Below the pieces are notes generated by a model. It saw only the letters and a program-made list of their open reading frames with translations, searched no databases and was not told where the DNA came from. DNA of 64,000 nt from Epiperipatus broadwayi (lineage: Eukaryota > Onychophora > Udeonychophora > Euonychophora > Peripatidae), in contig JAQFVV010000144.1 of assembly GCA_028023455.1 (NCBI GenBank), positions 62,001-126,000 of the forward strand. Direction: 5' to 3'. Made by a program: the position numbers and the translations under genes. Below, in pieces: positions 47,401 through 58,899 of this stretch (positions are counted from its first letter, which is position 1; the number at the start of each line of letters is the position of its first letter).

Positions 47401-49197
47401 TTTTGCTGTATGTCTGCTTATTATCAATGATTCAACACACATATATGTATTGTAATGGTATGGAATTGTGAGGTGATGGAAATAATAGTAATAAATGTTT
47501 GTACTGAACATGATATGAGATAGTGAATCTGAAGATCACCATCAAAAAACAAAATAAATGAATACAAATACTAAATCTAGCTTCAGCATTAAATAATCAT
47601 CATAATCTTAGAATAAACATTAAAACAATGCCAATTGTATGGTTTAATATTATTAAAAAAAGCAATTATCTGTAATTTCCTGTTGCATTCACTTACATTG
47701 AGTGCTAATAATATCTATATAACTAATATCAAAAACTTCTGTGATCATTATATCAGTGCCAATTATTATTAATGCTCTGGACCATCCAATATCCTGTGTG
47801 TGCTGACTAAAAATACAACTAATAACCAGCTTCATAAAACATATAAATATATGGACTTTAAAGGCCTTAGCTTCTTCTAAATAGTTGGAAAGAGAATTGT
47901 ATAAATGTTCATACATGTATATCCCATATAATCTGTTATATCAATAACTAGGTTGAAATAGGAAACAATCCTACTGAACTTATTTGTTTAAGATTAGGAA
48001 CATATAAAACTTAATCTATAATAGCATGAAATAATTTCGCTGGAATAACTTTAAAATAATGATTAATAAACTCATTAATTAATTAGAAGTAAAAATAATA
48101 AAAATGAAATTGAAGATTTGAAAAATGTTTCAATAATGCAGATTATTTCCAATTTTTACTTATTTACAGATATAAGATATTACTTTAATAAATTGAAAAA
48201 CAAAGCAATAAATGTTTAACATTGTTTAAAATATAATTTATATATACATAAATTGAATATGGAGTTAAATAAATGTGTATGTCTCATAATGCAAATTATT
48301 TCAATTATTAATAATTATTCATCTTAAATTTTATAGGCCATATCATTTATAATATATAAAGATATTATTTGTATATATACACACAGAAACAATCTATAGG
48401 TGAATATTATCTTATTTTAATCACTTATAAATGGTAAATGTATATAGACATAAAAAAAAACAATCTATTTCAATCATTAATTCCTTTTTTAACTTATGAA
48501 CTGAATTATATTTGCAATCTAAGTATAAAAAAATATAAATATATTGGTTTATTTCAAAATCTGAATTTTCATTTGGCATTAACATAAAAAAATATTTGGT
48601 AATTTCACTTTTATTAATGACAACAAAATTCAAAGAAAATATAGCTAGAGTTTCAATTCTCTGGAAAACTTGTCTGAGACTTTCATTGGCCAGCCTTTTT
48701 TTTTTTTTTTTTTGTTGAACTTTTTTTTTTCGCTAGTTGGATAATTTATTCAATTCATTTAACAGTTGTTTATTTTAAAACAAATTAATATAATACAGAT
48801 TAAATATTTTTTTTTGAGCAATAAATAAAAATACTTCATAAAATCAGAGTCTGAAATAATGTGTCAATATTAATATAAATTTTACTCACTAGTAGCATAA
48901 TGAGTGCCTAGCATGAGTTTTTGTCTGTTTTGATATATATATAAATAAATCATATATCATTGAAATTTTGTGATTCATATAGATTGTCTGAAATACATGT
49001 CTGATTGATAAGGGCAGTAATTCTGGAAGCTCAACTCAGATTCAGCTTTTATAATAGCCGATTATTAGATATAGCAAGAGATAAATGCTGCAGACAAATG
49101 GCTGAGATTATTACAGAGAGATCTGCACATATATTTTTTAAGAAGTCCATGGTTGACCAATATGGAGATTAGAAATAACTACCTTTTGTGATACTAT
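47401..49197. other. Non-coding AT-rich DNA
   Basis: Poly-T runs at about 48698-48732. Minus-strand frames near 47.7-47.9 and 48.4-48.6 kb have no motif. Nothing recognised. Confidence 0.45.
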
Positions 49198-49199
49198 TA

Positions 49200-50152
49200 C
49201 CATGTTTCCCTGAAAATAAGACTTAACTAGAAAATAAGTTCTAGAATGATTTTTCAGGATGCTTACAATATATACCCTATCACTAATATAAGTTTTTAGG
49301 TAAAATTATCAGTCAGACAGATGGTTTTTGTTTGCCCATTGACCAACATGATGAACATATTGAATTATAAAGCGATGAATGTACAAATAAATATTATTGA
49401 CATTAATGCTTTAAATAAGTGATAATATGAATTATATGTTTCTTTTATATTTTTCTGTTGATCATTTTCAACAAATGTAATTCTATCTATATAGAGAAAT
49501 AATTTATCTACTATAAGCCAATATATTGGACAATTTTTAGGTATTTTTTAAATTTATATTTAATACTTAGATTTAGAATGCTTGATTTAGTTTAGAGTTT
49601 TATCATGGTAGCTTTTAAATATTCAAGATAAAAGAACAATTAGTTTGATTTCTTAAACATTTTTTTTCCTCTTAAAAGATTATTAGTTTAGCTTAAGTTA
49701 CATCATCAATCTTTCTTCTAAAGAAGAGTTTTTAAAAAGAATACCCAATGGCCATTATGAGTAATTTTGAATATGCCTGCATTTTTTTGTTGCTTTTGTA
49801 TGGACAAACCATTCTTAATTGTCATGATTTTTGTCCTACTCATGTCTTGCAAGTTTTCAATTAACAATTGATTAAGGGTAAATTTAAATAGAATAATATT
49901 GTGGTCCCTGGATAGGATGAGTGCAAAAAAGAACTATTCTGAGAGTGCAAGAGAGGAATTTTGTAGGACTTCCAGGGCAAGAATTTTACAGGTTTCTGTA
50001 AAGAGAAGTATTTGAATAAATGTACATTTTTGTGCTGGAATAAATGTAGATTTTATACACAAAAAATAAGATATCTCCTGAAAATAAGCTTTATGGTATC
50101 TTTTGGAGTAAAAATTTATATAAGATTCAGTCTTATTTTTGAGGAAACATAT
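49200..50152. mobile_element. Tc1/mariner-like non-autonomous DNA transposon (TA-flanked, 953 bp)
   Basis: Left end CCATGTTTCCCTGAAAATAA continues as GAC; the right end (50130-50152) is its reverse complement with a few mismatches (GTCTTATTTTTGAGGAAACA). TA lies on both sides (49198-49199, 50153-50154). Just inside, GAAAATAAGTTCTAGAATGA and TTTTTCAGGATGCTTACAAT on the left, and CCTGAAAATAAGCTTTATGG and TTTTGGAGTAAAAATTTATA on the right, are characteristic sub-terminal blocks. I recall very similar ends in repeats of several distant animal groups. No transposase frame is present, so it would have been moved in trans by a related element. Confidence 0.88.
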
Positions 50153-50154
50153 TA

Positions 50155-50681
50155 TTTATAGTAGATACTATGAAATGTATAAATTAGGATCAGTCCTTTT
50201 GCTTAATTAATAAAAATAGGATTGTAGCTATAAAAATAATAGTTCTGTTGTTAATTTACATTGTTAAACCAAAAATAGTTTCTTCATTAAAAATTGTTTT
50301 CTTAATATTTTGAATAAAAAAATATTAGAATTAATTTTTATAATCCCATGTATCTAAAAATAGATCTTTGTTTAGACAAAAATATTTTTTTTGTTACATT
50401 AACATTTTATTGCATTTTTTCAAAATTATAAATAAATTAAATAAAGTATATGCATCTAATAAAGATCTTTTCTACTTAATTTCAATAATTTATTATATTT
50501 CAAAAATATCAAGCAATATTATTAATTAATCAATATTTAAACTATTCCAGATTATATTTTAAATATTTATATATGTAAATTTAGTTTGTGTTCATTTCTC
50601 CTTTTTCTTTATATATATATTCCCTTATACTTGAGTTTACACATACACTGTGTTGTGTGCCATGAGACCAAATCATCTATC

Positions 50682-50727
<46 letters not shown>

Positions 50728-51606
50728 TATGTTAATACTATATATATATATATATATATTAGTTTAACATTTATTTTATCTACATATAGGATTGCATTTA
50801 GAGGCTTTTGGATCATAGAAATACAGATAAATGTTGAGACCCTTCTTATATAAACAAGGATGAGGAATAATATGTTTTAAAAAAAAAAATCACAATTTTT
50901 GAATTAGTGTTAATTTATATTATTAGTTTGAAACTACAAAAAATGTAAATGAAAACAAAAATTCAGTACTAAATTATAAGATTTTTTTATTTTATTTGAC
51001 TCCTGGAAACTTAGAAACTTATTTATAATATTCTCATAATAGTTTTGTGAATATCATTTTCTATACATGGTATTTCCCAATGTATTAAACTTTTATTCCA
51101 TGTGTAAATTATTTTTATCAGTTTTTGAATAGAAAATAAATGCTTTCTTTCATGCTGGTATGTATGCCCCCATCCCCCTTCTGCTAAGACCATTTAAATA
51201 TCATACTGGTATTGCAATAGATATTAAGCCATTGTATTTGTTTATTTCATTTAGTAATGACAAATACTTATTGAGCCCTGTTTTTGTCAGCAGGCTCTAG
51301 ATGTGTGATTCTGTGTGTATATTGAAAATTAGTTTATTTCATCAATTAAGATTTTTATAAAATAATATTTCTTTATATAATATATTACAGATTTCAATTA
51401 GTTGATACAAGTTATATTTTATTTATGTTATATATTAGATTTTTTAACTGATACTATTATTTAAAATTAAGTTCCTAAAACTAGTCTGGTATTTTTTTTG
51501 TAATTCTTTTTGTATATATATTATGCATATATATATATATTGTTAGAAATAAGTACCATTAATATTATATATTGCTAAAGTGATTTTGCTATTTATTTTT
51601 ATCCAG
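50155..51606. other. Intron-like AT-rich DNA with long (TA)n tract
   Basis: A (TA)n run at about 50685-50722 and another at 50739-50758. The last 30 bases are T-rich and end in CCAG, the acceptor for the next exon. No other exon recognised here. Confidence 0.5.
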
Positions 51607-51784
51607 CGTCAGTTGATGGAACAGAAGCAACGTGAAAAACGTGCAACTTCAGGTATGGTTCAGGCTAATGATCAACCTCGAATTTCTTCAGCTCGTTCTC
51701 GGCGTACTGGTAGTGCCCAAAGTAAAGAGGAAGCCCGACCTCTTATGTCTAGTTATGCAAATTCTAATCAAACTTCTTTACATG
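51607..51784 (+). CDS. TUB/TULP3-like: Internal exon of a Tubby-family gene (TUB/TULP3-like), N-terminal region
   Basis: Between a T-rich tract ending TATCCAG and a perfect GTAAGT donor (51785-51790), frame 51607 encodes 59 codons plus one base. It begins RQLMEQKQREKR, continues with GMVQAND, then a Ser/Arg-rich stretch, and EEARPLM. Vertebrate TUB/TULP3 have, in the same order after an exon junction, an R-x-LLE-KQ-KKKR basic helix, MVQAN, an Arg-rich stretch and EE-x-PLV. Tubby proteins bind membrane phosphoinositides through a C-terminal domain, and the N-terminal part of TULP3 helps deliver GPCRs to cilia by binding the IFT-A complex; this exon belongs to that N-terminal part. The C-terminal tubby domain exons were not found in the window, so they lie beyond 64 kb or were missed. 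The exon starts in phase 0 and ends in phase 1. Frame 2 over the same bases is a shadow. Confidence 0.88.
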
Positions 51785-53686
51785 GTAAGTCATTATTTTT
51801 TTTTTTTTTTGTTTATGCATTCATTAGCATACATTTTTTATAACATCTTTTATAATTATTAAATACTTAAGAAATTTATTTCCAATTAAATAAATTGCTA
51901 AAACCTCAAATTAAAAAGTAAACAAAACTGAAATACTATCCAAAACTCATTCAAATAATTAAATAAGTTTGGAGATCTCAAACTTTTAAAACTGGATTCT
52001 GTTTGCAAAGTTAATATTATAGCAATAAAAAAAAAAGAGATTATGATGGAAAGAAAATGGGGGGGGGGGGTACAAAATTAGATAAAAATATAAATAAAAA
52101 ATTGAATAATGATTAAGAAAATTCATTGATAAAATTGCGCAAACTTTTTTTTTATTATCTAAAAAGGAATATAGAAATATTAGAGAATTGCAGAATAAGA
52201 TAGTGACTAAAATTTTTATATTATTGTTGTGCCTGATAAATTTATGGTTTATTATTGCAAAGCTTTTTGACTTCTCTTTTAAATTTATAACTTAAAAATC
52301 TATAGATGACAGTTTTTTTTTTTAACAAATGTTTTCTCAGATAGTTTTTTGTATTGATGTTGAAGAATGGAGTATATTATCAAGCATTAAAAAGTAGTTT
52401 TGTATTCTTTTTAATTGTAAATGTTTGTAAATGCTATTCTTGCAACAGCATCTACAGTTTTTTTTGAAAACGACTAAATTGTATAAGCAACCAGTTGTCT
52501 CACTTGTTATAATTTGGATTGATGCTGTTCTGGCCATTCTTCAACTTCAGTTTGTTCATCATGCTGAGATTGAAATTGGTCAAAGACAGCTAACAAAATA
52601 GATAACCACTTTGTTGTATTATTTTTTAAAGTAAAACATTAAACTTTAAAACATTGCATTAAAAAAAAAAAAGAATTGCCCCTCCCCCCAAAAAAATAAC
52701 ATAGAGCATAAACTTGTTTATATTGGGTAAAATAAATTAGTTTATTTAGGAACATTGACTTTGTAGTTACTATCAGTTAATGAAGTGAAGAAATTTTTAC
52801 TAAGAAAAAGACAATAATAGGGAAAAGATTAGAAGATTATATACTATAAGTGATTGATAAGATATAAAACTTGAAGTCTGATATACTAGAACAAGAAATG
52901 AACTTTATACCTACTCAGTATTTAATTTTTTTTAAAAATTACATTTTATACAAATTTAAAAAAATAATTGATGTAGATATCTTCATCTTTTTGATTTTTG
53001 TCAGTTTTTTCTTCATCTCAACTTTACCACATCACAATCACATATCAGACTATCCTCTCTCCCTCTGCATGCATTTGGAATCACTTCAGTCTTCAGATGA
53101 GTTAAACACAGGCACTTCAGATATATATTTAGATATATTAAAATTTCCATTTACTACAACTATTTGATAAAAATTTTCAATTTCATTAATCAGTATTTAT
53201 AATTTTTTCCAATATTTCATACTGCAATTAAGTAATAATTTCGTTTTTATTTTTATTTTTTTCATGTATTAACCACTTCCCCCTCCCAATTATTTCACTT
53301 TAATCATATATTTTTTGTTTTTTAAAAACTTTGATTTGTAAACGATTTTATATTATTTACTAAAGATCGATAGAAAATTATCACAAATATTTTTGTAATA
53401 TTTTATTCTAAATGCATATCTAATTTAAAATTCTCACACTGGAATATAAATTGCTGTGAGCTCAATTATCCTTTTAATGAAAATGATTTTCTCATTGAAG
53501 CAAAGAATATTTATATTTAAACACCAGTCTTGTTGTCAATGTTAAAATTAAAATTGCAGATGTGAAGTAAAGTGATTAAATGCAGTCTATCGATTGATTT
53601 TTATCCTATTTTTATTCTTTTTTAAAAATACCCATTAAATGTTTAAAATAAGATTCTAAAAATAGAAATTATCATAATTTAATGAT
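51785..53686. other. Probable intron, AT-rich
   Basis: Follows the Tubby exon donor. G-run at 52069-52078. The 98-codon plus frame at 52871-53167 has a Ser/Leu-rich, fairly protein-like second half but no convincing splice donor or motif. Confidence 0.45.
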
Positions 53687-53794
53687 AGGATTTTTTTTTG
53701 TAAATTATTTAGTTGACTGTATATGTATGTATATAGAAGGATTTTTTTTTTTTTGTAAATTATTTAGTTGACTGTATATGTATGTATATAGAGA
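53687..53794 (+). repeat. ~51-bp tandem duplication
   Basis: AGGATTTTTTTTTGTAAATT and the following ATTTAGTTGACTGTATATGT segment at 53687 recur from 53738, differing only in T-run length and the last bases. Confidence 0.93.
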
Positions 53795-54359
53795 AGCAAG
53801 TGCCAGGGATAGTTTAGAGCTTTCATAGAATATAAAAGCTATTTGATTTCTTAATTGTTTTATTGTTGTTTGGAAATATTTTTCTGAAGAGCTATTGTGA
53901 TCATTTAGAAGTGTTATTGCAAATGTCCAGATATGTTCCAGCATTTATCCTGGAACTGCCACACTGTTCATTTGATTTTACTTTTAACCAACTAAAAGTA
54001 TCTTTTATAAGTGATAGATGGGTGCCATCATAATCGATGAATCAGAATGCTGCCATAATTGATTATCTTGATATCTCATCATGCCACCATAATTTTTATT
54101 AAATGTAATACTAATTATCCTTTTTGATCAAAATATAAATAAAAGTTATAAATATATAGAGGCTGTAGTAAAAAAATTATAGACTGAATATAAGAATTGT
54201 AAGTAAATATTTGTTATTTATATTTTTAACGATCCTTGTCGAATCTAAGCTTGTAGATCCTATATTTATCTATCTATCTTTCTATTTATATATTTAACAA
54301 AACAAAAAGTGAAGAAAAATGTCTGGAATTCAGTGCAAAAGCTTTTAAAAAAGAATTGG

Positions 54360-54562
54360 CAGTGTCATAAAATTTGGGCAATCATTATTAAGAAGATCAG
54401 CTACATACTAGCAGCAAAACAATCACTGAATACAAAGGCAAACAAATAGCACTTTTGTATTAGACAATGATCAAAGTTACAATCCCCAATAAAACTATAT
54501 ATCTACCTCTAGTTGTGTTATCAGAAGAATGTATCAATTTATTAGGTAGTGACTGGTTCACT
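54360..54562 (+). pseudogene. LTR-retrotransposon aspartic protease remnant
   Basis: In one frame KFGQSLLRRSATY (from about 54371), and after a frame change and stops IKVTIPNKTIYLPLVVL then SEECINLLGSDWF (about 54470-54560). The LLG-x-DW ending after a hydrophobic PLVVL strand is the hallmark of retropepsins in Ty3/gypsy-type polyproteins, and L-G-x-P-L-L-R-x-S is found upstream in the same proteins. The active-site D-S/T-G-A is not visible. Clearly dead. The flanking 54300-55440 region is less AT-rich and probably belongs to the same insert. Confidence 0.7.
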
Positions 54563-55440
54563 CTTAGGTTTTGCAGTGACTAAAGTGAACCAGCTCACAA
54601 CAATAAATTCAAGCAGGGCTGACTTGGAAGAAGTAGTCAATAGTCTAAATCTGTAGCTCAAAATAAATCATGAAACTAGTTGGAAAATTGGATAGGTGCT
54701 CATGTTCTATGCTGTAGGTTTGAGGGAAACATCTAATGGATTCCAGCAGTTGTGATCAAAGCTTAAGAATCACAACAGTGGTAGTTAAAACAGCTGATGT
54801 ACAGCAAGATCATATACATGTCAGTAAAGAGTTATCAGCTAACAAAGCAGTCTCAGTTTAATAGTGATGAGTCATCAGCTAGCAGTGGTGAATATACAGT
54901 TTCAAGATCTACAAATGATGACACTGGACTTGCTGACAAAGGATGAAGCCAGAAAGTGATAAAGATATCCACCAACACATCTACATGACTATATTTTCCA
55001 GGACTTATTTTAGCTAGGGACAGGGAATGCGATATCTCACCTTATCTTCACATAATGGACTAATCCAGATCCATCTTATCTAGATCAGATTGAGCATTCA
55101 TTACCATAGACTAATATGTATGTAGATAGATAATATATCTAGTGGCAGGAACTAATAGGTAATGCTCAATGTTTCTATTATGGATAGGGATCGAGCAAAT
55201 AAATACTCAAGCCATTTGAAGTTAAGGTGAGAGAATTATTGCCAAACAAATGGCAGGATATACATTATCCCAGAGACATCAACTATCAAGTTAAATGGGT
55301 AATGCAGTGAGACATGCCTGCATTTAGGATGCGAAGCTACTAGAAGCTAATGCAGTTTAACGGTCAATGAAAAGAGCCTTAAATGTATCCGCACTACATG
55401 GGCGCCATCTAGGCATTTGAACCTAGAAAAATTTATATAG
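54563..55440 (+). mobile_element. Probable rest of the decayed LTR retrotransposon
   Basis: Continues the less AT-rich block after the protease fragment. Short plus readings such as SSRADLEEVVNSL and FEVKVRELLPNKW occur among stops, but I cannot identify RT, RNase H or integrase motifs. The block ends around GGGCGCCATCTAGGC (55400-55414), after which AT-rich DNA resumes. Confidence 0.4.
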
Positions 55441-57312
55441 TAGGCAAATACGTAAGTTAAGATTCAAAAAATTTTCTTATATATATTATTCTGACCGTTT
55501 GCCCAAGGTCACTAGCTCATAGAGTAGCAGAGATTTTAAACATTTTTATAAGTTTTAATAGATTTCTATTCTCAAAGTATATATTAAATATTTAGAACAA
55601 TAAAATAAAAGAAGCCACTGCCAGTAATTAACACACAAATAGATTTTATTAATGCACATTTAAAATTGAGTAATAAATTTATTTTAACATTAATAATTTT
55701 TTTTAATTTTAAATTCAAATTACTATTTAAATAGACCGCACAGATGGATATTTAAATTATATGTTACTTTAGCATGTCAAGTATAGATAGTCTACATAGA
55801 TTTTTTTCCACTTAAAAACTTATCAAAACATTCATTCAATCTCAGACTAAAAGTTCATAGTCAACCCAATGCCTGCTTCCAGATATATAGTCGCAGTCAA
55901 TGTAATATGAAGATGCTAGCATAAAACCACGCCAACAGGAATGTGCATCTGACAGCGTGATATTATTTGAAGGAAATGATCCGTGTCCAGAACAGGAAAG
56001 TGCATCTGTCAGACTAAGGAATCATGTATATATATATTTTTTAAGAGTACTACGTATGGAGGAGAGCGATCTTTCTGCCGACTTATAAATCCCTGTCCAT
56101 AGAGCTAGAAGGGGTTAATGGTGCAGGAAATACATCTGCCACCATTGCAACGATATGACTACCTCTTTGGGGTCATGCGTTGCCCTGTATGCTAAACACG
56201 CTTCACACTACACTAATATAAACACCCATATATCCTTCCACTAGCATCGCTCTAACTACGAAACAAATAGCCTGAAATTAAAATCCCTTAAACTAAACAT
56301 AAACGAATTTAAACATAGTTATTAATCCTTATCCATGCAGCTATCTACACCCAATTTTAAATTTAATAAATTTTAGTTAAAACAGAATAGAAATAAATAA
56401 CCTAGTTAAATACAAACATAAATTAAAAAAAAAAATGGAAATGATTGAAATAGCAAACATATATAAAAACAAATATTTATAATTGATTTAGAGTTCTATT
56501 CTTGGTCAGATAAGAATACATTCATTTATATTACTTTTTTTTTTTTTTTTGGAATGATTACTTATTGACGTTATACAGTAATTATTTAAAAGAAAGTTCA
56601 ATTGGCAAAAGTTTATACTTTACAGATTCTGCATATTCTTGATCACTTATGTAGATTGTTTGTTCTTCCTTTTTAAAAATGAAGACACTACTTGCCATTC
56701 CTTTTTGGTCCCTAACTGTCATAGTGAGGTCTCAGCTGGATGTCCGAAAATTAAATCTATTGCAGACTTCCACATCGTGAAAATCTGCAATATAGCTAGT
56801 TATAACGACATATTCATAGTCAGCTCTCAGATAACAATTATAATAATAATTTGGCTTTTATATTTTTATTAGTCTCTTATCATCCAATCTTTGGATTCAG
56901 CCGTCAAGACGTCACTAATCTTCTGGTGTTTCAATTACGGTCCGTGCTGACATTTTTGGTGTTTGCATTGGTCATTTAATTTCTTTGTACTCTCTTATCT
57001 GACCCTTTAATTTATTTTAAATGCCTCAAGGGCCAGTTTGATTTTGAACAATCATTTAATTAATAAGACAATCATTTCCATTTTCTAAGATTATAGAAAT
57101 CAACATTATTTCTATTTTCAAAAATATTAAATCTTTATATCTTTACTTTTTTTTACAAAAAAAATTACTTTCAAATATTTTTATTTTTTTAAAAGTTTTT
57201 AAAGTTGTCCATCATGTGATCTATATATACGTTAAACAGTTTTTAAGTTAAATTTTTTTATTTTTAATAAATCAATTTTTATTTATGATCTTTTATTTTA
57301 ATTTTAAAATAA
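55441..57312. other. Non-coding; moderately AT-rich with a less AT-rich patch
   Basis: 55870-56300 is less AT-rich and holds two close copies of ACAGGAA-x-GTGCATCTG (about 55938 and 55990) and a third looser one near 56127. Its TACTACGTATGGAGGAGAG (56047-56065) resembles the MITE family E core. No gene found. 56880-56990 contains several CpG but nothing identifiable. Confidence 0.4.
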
Positions 57313-57339
57313 TGTGACGGGATATTATATTCCGTTACA
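57313..57339. repeat. 27-bp near-perfect palindrome, possible LTR end
   Basis: TGTGACGGGATATTATATTC then CGTTACA. It equals its own reverse complement except at a few positions. TGT...ACA borders with TGTGACGGGA are typical of LTR ends, so this could be fused LTR tips or a protein-binding palindrome. Confidence 0.6.
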
Positions 57340-57824
57340 GCAGACCTGAGGCAAGCTATTAGAGTACACCTGAAAGTGTCACCATATCTACTTATGAGGC
57401 AGGCTGTCACAGAATAGCTGGAAATAGTAGCTAAAATTGTAAGGGCATTTGGAGTCTCTTGTTTCTATAGTTCACTCCGGAACTTGAAGCTATATCTTTC
57501 CCATGGTAATAGGTATTGGTGTAATTGCTGTATATAGTGTAAATATGCAGGGGTATATATGTTTCATGTCATGTTAATAATTGTTATTTGTGCTTGGGTT
57601 TATATGCTAGTTCACTATAAATACAACTCAAATAAAATAGATTAATTCTTTCATAGCATCTCCTGTTTTTCAAAACACTCAAAGTCTGAAAAAATGTAAA
57701 TCAAAATTAATTTTATTATCTGTTATAGTTTTGTGTATTATATAATTTTCAAGACTATTTCAACTATATTATCTATGGATAATCTTATTTCTAAAAGTAT
57801 GTAATGTAAGAAGTGGGAATATGG
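57340..57824. other. Non-coding, possible LTR body
   Basis: 57340-57500 is less AT-rich than average (CAGACCTGAGGCAAGCTATT...). No second copy of an LTR was found in the window. Confidence 0.35.
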
Positions 57825-58015
57825 AAAGATGACAATCATCATAATTTCCATTGATTATCTCAAACATCTGAATTATCATTCTCAATGAACAAGTCATCAA
57901 CAAATATAAAAGGAGCATGAAAATCAACATAGAATAAAATATGTAACTTAGTAAGTTACATCACTAGAAATAAACATGAATAATCAACAGTCATCATCCC
58001 TTGAGTAGATCTAAA
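57825..58015 (-). pseudogene. Possible Copia-type reverse transcriptase remnant
   Basis: On the minus strand PFIFVDDLFIENDNSDV (VDD at 57893-57901 complement) resembles the Y/F-V-D-D catalytic turn of Ty1/Copia RT followed by I-x-x-N/S-D. Upstream in another frame LFMFISSDVTY fits the preceding beta strands. Stops and a frame change interrupt it. Based on one short motif, so a chance match remains possible. Confidence 0.3.
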
Positions 58016-58339
58016 AGAGATACATTATAAACAGACTACTAGCCAATGTCAAACTTATGGCATTATATAAGAATGATTATCTGCGTGCACTTAAATGGTA
58101 GATTATTTATACTAAAAAATTTCTGGGGTTCTGATATATGCTGATTTTCATTAATGTTTTTATCGATGATCACAACTAGTCTACAGGCCAACTATAAACT
58201 TCTAATCTGTATAAATATGTGCAGTGAATGGACTTGAAATGTGATCTTGACCTTTGCACCATCTAGTAAACTATCTTGATATCTAAACCCAAAGATATAT
58301 ACCCATATATATAATATCAAATAATATAAGTATAATAAC
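58016..58339. other. Non-coding, moderately AT-rich
   Basis: Possibly the rest of the decayed insert at 57825-58015. No identified motif. Confidence 0.35.
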
Positions 58340-58717
58340 AATATTCACTAGAATAAAAACTACAAAATTTTAAAAAATGCCTGTATAAAATTAAAGATTA
58401 AAATTCTTTGCTAAAAAAATTTGTTTATACCACGAATCATCACATTTTACATTAGAAATATTTAACAAAGATATTTTAGAAATCACCTCATCTCAAGCAT
58501 GATGCATCTCATAAGCACTTTCTATTGCTGCAATAACCTCCATTTTATAGTTTTTAATTGGACCTCCAACAAACTTTATTCCTTTCTCCAAAACTGAAAC
58601 GTCAAGCAAATCCGAAGGTTTATCAATTAAACTCACTATATTCGAGCAAAGAATTTTAATCTTTAATTTTATACAGGCATTTTTTAAAATTTTGTAGTTT
58701 TTATTCTAGTGAATATT
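58340..58717. repeat. Fold-back with 73-bp identical arms around PLE coding sequence
   Basis: 58340-58412 and 58645-58717 are exact reverse complements (first bases AATATTCACTAGAATAAAAA). The 232-base spacer is Penelope-derived (see next entry). The right arm is in the natural place upstream of the PLE reading, so the left arm is the inverted extra copy. Exact identity in such AT-rich decayed DNA indicates a young event, gene conversion or an assembly/read artefact. Confidence 0.93.
58413..58690 (-). pseudogene. Penelope-like element N-terminal fragment
   Basis: The minus strand reads ILCSNIVSLIDKPSDLLDVS, then VLEKGIKFVGG, then KMEVIAAIESAYEMHHA, a TGA stop, and in the same frame DEVISKISLLNI and DDSWYKQI. 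The left-edge element (1-170) has FGPKYVGG, LELIADIEASL, DAIITDISKLLN and KAWNKSI in the same order and spacing. It is therefore the N-terminal domain before the RT, broken by one in-frame stop. The frame is cut off at the left fold-back arm, so no RT follows. PLE terminal-repeat sequence lies upstream (58900-59035). Confidence 0.8.
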
Positions 58718-58899
58718 AATATATATATATATATTATAATTATTATTGCTCTAGAGCTAGCTCAAGATCATAAGGAGCCTAAGGATTGTAAACAAAACAA
58801 AATATATTTATATGTTGGACTTTTTCCATCATCTAATATTAAATATTAAATGTCTTTAAAAAAAATTTAACTTCCTTAAAATTTTCTAATTACATTCCT
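58718..58899. other. Short interval between PLE fragments
   Basis: Contains a (TA)n tract and AGAGCTAGCTCAAGATCA. Likely PLE leader or unrelated insertion; not resolved. Confidence 0.3.

Noticed and set aside
51632-51862. Second open frame over the Tubby exon
   Set aside because: It is frame-shifted relative to the conserved reading and has no family similarity.
52871-53167. Possible downstream Tubby exon
   Set aside because: Reading is open, but no good GT donor follows the protein-like part and the residues do not match the Tubby family.
57313-57339. Bacterial-style operator or terminator
   Set aside because: The window is eukaryotic; the palindrome is better explained by transposon or LTR ends.
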